From assembly GCA_964568855.1 (NCBI GenBank), contig CAZMSD010000015.1, positions 1-64,000 on the forward strand: a DNA stretch of 64,000 nucleotides. The letters run 5' to 3'. The translations under genes and the position numbers were made by a program. Under the pieces are notes generated by a model. It was given only the letters and a program-made list of their open reading frames with translations, had not been told where the DNA came from and searched no databases. Position 1 is the first letter of the stretch. Each line of letters begins with the position of its first letter. Shown piece after piece: positions 59,522 to 64,000 of this stretch. This DNA is from CAZMSD01 sp964568855. Its GTDB lineage: Bacteria; CAIWAD01.

Positions 59522-61699
59522 ATGTCCGCTGCGCCTCCTTCGGTTCTCAGGCTCTACATTGATCTCGTATCACAGACTTCCCTTGCGCAACTCTCCCGGC
59601 GCGCCCGGCGGATCGTGAAGAACAAGGTCTTTCCCGGGCTGCGCGCCTTTCTTCGATCCGCCGCCGATTCCGAACGCAGACTCTACCGCAGGCTGGCAGC
59701 ATCGAGCCATCTTGAGCGGGCCGCCCGCTTGTACTTCGAGTCGGGAAGCCGGGCCGCAAGCGAGGAACTGGCGCGGGTTCTGGAAGCCTCCGAGACGGAA
59801 GCCTGGCCGGTGAACGCCACCTTCTGGTCCGCCGCGATCAAGGCGCTGCGAGAGACTCACGCCGAATTAGCGGAGAGTATCACGGTACGGGCGCGGGAAT
59901 CGTTGAAGCGCGAATTCACCTCGGAGGGTTCGCCGAAGCTGGCGTTGGGCCAAGTGATCGACTGGCAGCCCGGGGAATTCGATCATTGCGAGAAGACCTA
60001 CGCGCTGAATCGCCTGTATCACCTGCCCCTCCTGGCGATCGCAGCGCGGCTCAACGATGATGGCCGCTGCCTGGAAGAGTTCGAGGACCTGCTTCACCAA
60101 TGGGTGAATTCGAATACGGACCGGCGGGGGAAACCCTGGAACGAACTGACGACCGCGCTGCGCCTGAATTCGATTCTGCTGGCCTACGGATGTCTGCGGG
60201 GCACGGGCCGACTCGGCGCCCGGGCGCATCTCGACGTCATGCTCGCACTGACCAGCCATGCCGACTACCTGGCCGCCAACCTGGAGTACGACATCCTCAA
60301 CAATCACCTGGTCTTCGAGGGGCGCAGCCTGATCGAAGCCGCCTGCGCCTTTCCCCGGCTGCCCGGCGCGAAGCGGTGGCTGAAACGGGGGATGGCAGCC
60401 CTGGACCGGGAGCTGGCGCACCAGGTCCGACACGACGGCTGCCACGCCGAGCAGTCAACGGGCTACCACATGCAGGTGCTCCAGGAGTACCTGACGGCCG
60501 TCGCGATCCTGCGATCCGGCGGATCCGCGGTGCCCGCCCAGTGGGAGCCCGCGCTGCAGCGGATGACGGACTTCCTGGTCGAAATCACCAGGCCCGACGG
60601 AACTCCGCCGATGCAGGGCGACACGGCCCTGCACGACCCGCAGACGCCATACGTCGAGGAGGTCCTGTGCTGCGCGGCCTCGATCCTGGGGTGTTCCGGG
60701 CTGTACGCCGGAGAGCGACCGATGCTGAGGGCTTTCTGCCTGCTGGGCGATAAACTCCCGTCCCCGACGGCGGAAGTCTTCCGCACGAAGGCTTCGGGCA
60801 GCAGGCTTTTCCCGGACGGCGGCTGCTGCATCCTTCGCGGTGATACAGGCGACGCGCGTGCGATGGTCAGTTTCGACTGCGGGCCCTTCGCCCTGGAGGA
60901 CAGCCCGGCCCACGGACACGCGGACGCCCTGAGTTTCGAGTTTTCGGCCTTCGGCCGGAATCTGGTGGTCGACCCCGGTGTGTTCACCTACCAGGCCGGC
61001 CGGTGGCGCGATTTCTTCCGGGGAACCAGGGCCCACAACACCATAGGCGTGGACGGGACGGACCAGGTTCACTTGTGGGGCGCTTTCCGCGCCTACAGGC
61101 CCAACGGGGCGCGGCTGCTGTCGTGGGGGGACGAGGGCGGACTGGCCTGGGCGGACGCCGAGTACCTGCATCGCGCGAGCGGAGTGGTCCACAGGAGACG
61201 CCTGGTCCTGCTGGAGAGCCGGCTGCTGCTGATAGCCGACCGGCTGTGGCGGACTCGGGCGCACGATTTCTGCTGGCGCCTGCACTTCCCGCTTTACGCG
61301 GCGGAATTCAGGGCGAACCAGTGCGGACACCTGCTGATCGTGCGGGCGGCGCGGGGCGGGGACTCGGCCTGCGGACTCGCAGTGCTGTGTCACAGTGCGG
61401 AGGGCGACCTCCTTGAGATCGTCGAAGGATCCGAGGACCCCCCGCAGGGCTGGATCTCGTACGCCAAGGGCGTGAAGGAAGCCGCCCCCGTTCTCGAGTG
61501 GACGCGCCGCGCGGAGAGAGAAGCGACGTTTTTCAGCGCGCTTTTTCCGTTCCAAGGTGATACACTGCTGGATGAATTCAGCCTTCACGTCGCCGGCGAC
61601 CCCGCCGGGGAACCGATCCTCGGCGTCAGGGTCGGACCGAAGGAATACGAACTGCGACTGGAAGAGAACCGACCCGTATGGTTGAAGCCCTCGCGCTAA
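59522..61699 (+). CDS. Heparinase II/III-family polysaccharide lyase-like protein
   Basis: A 725-residue protein. The N-terminal alpha/alpha toroid carries NNHLVFEGRSLIEAACAFP and HAEQSTGYHMQVLQEYL. The C-terminal beta-sheet domain carries DSPAHGHADALSFEFSAFG and FRGTRAHNTIGVDGTDQ, all typical of Hepar_II_III enzymes that cleave uronate-containing polysaccharides. In polysaccharide loci such proteins often edit or trim the polymer. The start is uncertain: ATG 59522 gives the usual RLYIDLVSQTSLAQLSRRAR beginning, while an in-frame ATG at 59378 adds 48 low-complexity residues. Three GTATCAC motifs fall within 450 bp here (59567, 59877, 60016). Confidence 0.87.
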   Translation: MSAAPPSVLRLYIDLVSQTSLAQLSRRARRIVKNKVFPGLRAFLRSAADSERRLYRRLAASSHLERAARLYFESGSRAASEELARVLEASETEAWPVNATFWSAAIKALRETHAELAESITVRARESLKREFTSEGSPKLALGQVIDWQPGEFDHCEKTYALNRLYHLPLLAIAARLNDDGRCLEEFEDLLHQWVNSNTDRRGKPWNELTTALRLNSILLAYGCLRGTGRLGARAHLDVMLALTSHADYLAANLEYDILNNHLVFEGRSLIEAACAFPRLPGAKRWLKRGMAALDRELAHQVRHDGCHAEQSTGYHMQVLQEYLTAVAILRSGGSAVPAQWEPALQRMTDFLVEITRPDGTPPMQGDTALHDPQTPYVEEVLCCAASILGCSGLYAGERPMLRAFCLLGDKLPSPTAEVFRTKASGSRLFPDGGCCILRGDTGDARAMVSFDCGPFALEDSPAHGHADALSFEFSAFGRNLVVDPGVFTYQAGRWRDFFRGTRAHNTIGVDGTDQVHLWGAFRAYRPNGARLLSWGDEGGLAWADAEYLHRASGVVHRRRLVLLESRLLLIADRLWRTRAHDFCWRLHFPLYAAEFRANQCGHLLIVRAARGGDSACGLAVLCHSAEGDLLEIVEGSEDPPQGWISYAKGVKEAAPVLEWTRRAEREATFFSALFPFQGDTLLDEFSLHVAGDPAGEPILGVRVGPKEYELRLEENRPVWLKPSR

Positions 61700-62841
61700 G
61701 CGTTTTCTGGCTGAGCCTCGCGGCGATAGCCTACATCTACCTGGGATACCCCCTGGTCCTGATGCTTTGCGATCGGGGCGACACTGCCGAAAATCCGGAA
61801 ACGCCAGGAGACTGGCCCTCCATCAGCCTGATCATCGCCGCGCACAACGAAGAGGGCGTGATCGCCGAGAAACTGCGGAACACCCTGCGGATCGACTATC
61901 CCGCGGACAGGCTCGAGGTCGTGGTCGCTTCGGATGCTTCCGACGATCGCACGGACCGGATCGTCCGGGGCTTCGCCGGAAGCGGCATGCGCCTGGTCCG
62001 TGTGGAGGGCCGCCGCGGCAAGACCAGCGCCCAGAACGCGGCCGTGAAGGAGACCACCAACGAGATCATCGTTTTCTCCGACGCCAACGCCATGTACGAC
62101 AAGGACGCGCTGAAGAAGCTGGCCAAGCATTTCTCCGACGAGGGCGTCGGCTGCGTCGAAGGCCGGCGGCTGGATTTCGACGCCGAGTGCGCGGCTACGG
62201 CGCGTCACGAACTGACCTACCGCGACTACGAATCATGGATCAAGCGGCTGGAGAGCCGCGTGGCGTCGTGCACCGGCGCTACGGGCCCGATCTACGGGGT
62301 GCGGAGATCCTGCTACATCGAGCTGCCCGCGGAAGCCATCAGCGACCTGATGGAACCGATCATGATCATGCACGTCCATGGGAAGAGGCAGGTCTTCGAG
62401 CCGGGAGCGATCTCGCGGGAAACGGTCCTGGCGGAGATGTCCAACGAATTCCAGCGCAAGGTCAGAATCATCACCCGCTGCCTGAACAGCATCACCAGCG
62501 TGCCCGGCCTGCTCAACCCTTTCAGCGGCGGCGTTTTCGCCCTGCAGATCTGGAGCCACCGCCTGCTGCGCTGGATGCTGCCCCTGTTTGCACTGCTGGT
62601 CCTGGCCGGCACTTTGACGCTGTCGCACCGGCCGCTCTTCCTGCTGGCACTGCAGGCGCAGCTGGCCTTCCTGCTGGCGGTGCTCCTGGGATTCCTGCTC
62701 GACTGCCGGAACCTGGGACCGTCGATTCTGCGCCTGCCCTACTACGTGTTCACGGTGAACGCGGCGGCCCTGCTGGGCCTGCTCAACTGGGTCCGCGGGA
62801 AGAACATCCTGGTCTGGGACCCGGACCGGGGCAATTCGTGA
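61678..62841 (+). CDS. Family 2 glycosyltransferase, membrane-bound
   Basis: A 387-residue GT2 enzyme: an N-terminal helix (LSVFWLSLAAIAYIYLGYPL), the GT-A domain with SLIIAAHNEEGVIAEKL, VVVASDASDDRTD, DANAMYDKDAL and a C-terminal block of three or four helices (LLRWMLPLFALLVLAG and after). It resembles inverting polymerising glycosyltransferases of exopolysaccharide synthesis. It overlaps the heparinase-like gene by 22 bp, so the two are co-translated. Product unknown. Confidence 0.9.
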   Translation: MVEALALSVFWLSLAAIAYIYLGYPLVLMLCDRGDTAENPETPGDWPSISLIIAAHNEEGVIAEKLRNTLRIDYPADRLEVVVASDASDDRTDRIVRGFAGSGMRLVRVEGRRGKTSAQNAAVKETTNEIIVFSDANAMYDKDALKKLAKHFSDEGVGCVEGRRLDFDAECAATARHELTYRDYESWIKRLESRVASCTGATGPIYGVRRSCYIELPAEAISDLMEPIMIMHVHGKRQVFEPGAISRETVLAEMSNEFQRKVRIITRCLNSITSVPGLLNPFSGGVFALQIWSHRLLRWMLPLFALLVLAGTLTLSHRPLFLLALQAQLAFLLAVLLGFLLDCRNLGPSILRLPYYVFTVNAAALLGLLNWVRGKNILVWDPDRGNS

Positions 62842-62871
62842 TACAAGATCGGCGGCCGACGGGCCGGCGGA

Positions 62872-63996
62872 TCACCTTCCGCCCAGCACCTCCACAAGCC
62901 GCTTGACCAGCTCCGCGTGCTCGTCGGTGTAGGTATAGTGCTCCGCGGGCAGGGCAATCATGTTCTCCCGCCACTCGCGAATCAAGGAATGCGGCAGGTC
63001 GAGCAGCCGTCGCACGCTGCTCGCGTCCCGGATATCGACGCTGGTTCCGATCCCAAGACTCTCCACAACTTCCGCCTCGTCCGTGCCCACCTGCGAAACC
63101 AGGGGCACCTTGAAGCAACAGGCGTTGTAATACCGGCAATGCCTGGACCAGAGATAGCTGTCTTTACCGTCGAAACCGGCTGTCCAGACCAGGTCGACCT
63201 GCGAGTAGATCTCTCCAAGGTCCTCCGGATCCTTGTATGGACCGCCGTAGATGATTTCCGGGCACCGCTCAACGTCGGTATGAAAGGACTCGATATCCTT
63301 GGGCGCCCCCCGTACGTACAACTGTACTCTACCTTCCGCCTCCTCAACCAGGCTCACGAGCGCCGCCCAGGCCACTGGACAGCGGATCGAACCGAAATAC
63401 CCGATCCTGATCCTGCCGTCCGGCGGAGGCGATTGCTGGATCCGCGCGGGTACTTCTTCGGGATGAAGCTTGTTTTCGATCACCTGGAAAGGAGGATCGA
63501 CCATTTTCAGCAGGCCCTCGAAGTAGTTCCTTACATAGGATGGGGAGGTGACCACAAGGTGATCTGAGCGGCCAGCCAGGCGCCTGTCGACGCCGCGCAG
63601 GATCGATGAGACCAGGCCGCGTCTCGTGAGAATCCCCCGGATGTCCTGCACCTCGTAGACGATGGCCGGCTTCCTCGACTTGAACAGCAGGGAGATGAAG
63701 CAGAGCAGGAGCGCATCCAGGCCGAAGCAATGTGCGACATCGGCCTTGTCCATCGCCGCCCTGACCTTTGGAATTCCTCGCAGCAGGTCCATCAGCCGCG
63801 AGAAATAACGGCCATGGCGGTTCGTGCCGAGCGAACAACAGGCAAAGGGATAGGCCAAGGATGGATAATTCAGCTCGCGGTCAAAGCCGATGGCCTCCAC
63901 GGGAACCTCGAGCTCGTGTACGGCGAGCATGCGCTTTCCATGAAACGGATAGTTGAGCATTGAGCTGAGGAAGAGGTACTTCGGTTTCTCTTTCAT
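62872..63996 (-). CDS. Family 4-like glycosyltransferase
   Basis: A 374-residue GT-B glycosyltransferase. The N-terminal domain contains DVAHCFGLDALLLCF and VYEVQDIRGILTRRG; the C-terminal domain contains IRIGYFGSIRCPVAW, and YYNACCFKVPLVSQVGTDEAE near the donor site. The typical E-x7-E motif region is altered. It is convergent with the GT2 gene with 30 bp between stops, and the start lies at the window edge (ATG 63996), so upstream context is missing. Probably part of the same surface polysaccharide locus. Confidence 0.82.
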   Translation of the reverse strand: MKEKPKYLFLSSMLNYPFHGKRMLAVHELEVPVEAIGFDRELNYPSLAYPFACCSLGTNRHGRYFSRLMDLLRGIPKVRAAMDKADVAHCFGLDALLLCFISLLFKSRKPAIVYEVQDIRGILTRRGLVSSILRGVDRRLAGRSDHLVVTSPSYVRNYFEGLLKMVDPPFQVIENKLHPEEVPARIQQSPPPDGRIRIGYFGSIRCPVAWAALVSLVEEAEGRVQLYVRGAPKDIESFHTDVERCPEIIYGGPYKDPEDLGEIYSQVDLVWTAGFDGKDSYLWSRHCRYYNACCFKVPLVSQVGTDEAEVVESLGIGTSVDIRDASSVRRLLDLPHSLIREWRENMIALPAEHYTYTDEHAELVKRLVEVLGGR

Positions 63997-64000
63997 GCGC

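Larger units (their letters stand above)
331..62844. repeat. Dispersed GTGATAC motif (46 copies by eye)
   Basis: Plus-strand GTGATAC starts: 331, 2088, 2804, 3119, 6707, 10601, 14758, 17622, 28176, 29511, 31364, 33100, 34407, 35646, 36376, 37177, 37810, 38194, 38682, 42180, 55827, 57060, 60840, 61557, 62838. Minus-strand copies (plus GTATCAC) start at 4060, 5040, 8312, 9153, 10912, 12592, 13430, 16434, 18143, 20886, 23784, 27394, 29900, 31717, 33273, 34955, 49277, 59148, 59567, 59877, 60016. About half extend to GTGATACA. The one-base variant GTGACAC/GTGTCAC adds about 16 more. Copies fall in every codon frame and on both gene strands, and use codons otherwise rare here (ATA, TCA, ACA, GTA). 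The 42.2-55.8 kb stretch holds only one. Counts are by eye. Confidence 0.7.

Noticed and set aside
1..64000. CRISPR array, insertion sequence, prophage or integron genes
   Set aside because: No regularly spaced repeats, transposase, integrase or phage proteins seen; the only sizeable repeats are the 384-bp duplication and the dispersed heptamer.
1..64000. tRNA genes, including selC near selA/selB
   Set aside because: No cloverleaf with a GTTCAA-type arm was found outside the tmRNA; a covariance scan would be needed to exclude one fully.

Overview
The window is a high-GC (by eye about 60-65%), gene-dense bacterial segment. It probably comes from an uncultured member of the FCB superphylum outside classical Bacteroidota (a Krumholzibacteriota / Eisenbacteria / Latescibacterota type of organism). 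The reasons are four secreted proteins ending in the 'NYPNPFNP' FlgD-Ig-like sorting domain typical of those phyla, one giant protein ending in a gliding/T9SS type-B-like (CHU_C) domain, a PorP/SprF-like barrel, many SurA-like chaperones, and a one-piece tmRNA. The phylum is an inference; no rRNA or ribosomal marker is present.

Layout. 0.4-7.1 kb (minus): transketolase, a 1173-aa secreted purple-acid-phosphatase-like protein, and an orphan cheY-cheX pair. 7.4-12.6 kb (plus): a MarR-type regulator with a good sigma70 promoter, a GNAT acetyltransferase, an ornithine/alanine-racemase-family enzyme, a sodium:solute symporter and alanine racemase, closed by a strong terminator; this looks like an amino-acid (D-amino-acid) module. 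12.6-13.0 kb (minus): ssrA tmRNA with its promoter. 13.1-17.1 kb (plus): an M1-aminopeptidase-like pseudoenzyme, a DUF1460 amidase-like protein and a SixA-like phosphatase.

17.1-35.0 kb (minus): one long co-directional run. It starts with selA, a TerB/J-domain protein and selB, then continues as a ten-gene, almost wholly overlapping block: TPR lipoprotein, giant type-B-CTD surface protein, PorP/SprF-like barrel, ExbB/TolQ, two ExbD/TolR, a single-pass membrane protein, a TPR protein, an unknown periplasmic protein and an FGE-domain protein. Its parts parallel both the type IX secretion/gliding machinery (FGE-fold GldK, ion-driven GldLM, TPR SprE, SprF plus type-B cargo) and the Myxococcus Agl/Glt motor (one TolQ-like and two TolR-like subunits). 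I regard it as the best candidate for an undescribed system.

35.1-41.3 kb (minus): an outer-membrane barrel candidate, two thioredoxin-like proteins, an exported protein with a perfect 384-bp internal duplication, a lipoprotein and a MarR-like regulator. 41.5-49.7 kb: a 44-aa secreted peptide, three large Cys-rich acidic exported paralogues and a small plus-strand membrane ORF. Each of these five has a -24/-12 (sigma54) promoter, most with a shared upstream element about 90-117 bp further out, so they look like one enhancer-dependent regulon. An aminotransferase lies between them. 50.3-57 kb (minus): DUF4175, DUF4159 and two parvulin-type chaperones. 57-64 kb: surface polysaccharide genes (flippase, sulfotransferase, heparinase II/III-like protein, two glycosyltransferases).

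Across the whole window a 7-mer, GTGATAC (either strand), occurs 46 times by eye count, mostly inside genes, in both orientations and in all reading frames. That is far above a composition-only expectation of about 5-8 and resembles a dispersed genome signal such as an uptake or HIP1-type motif.
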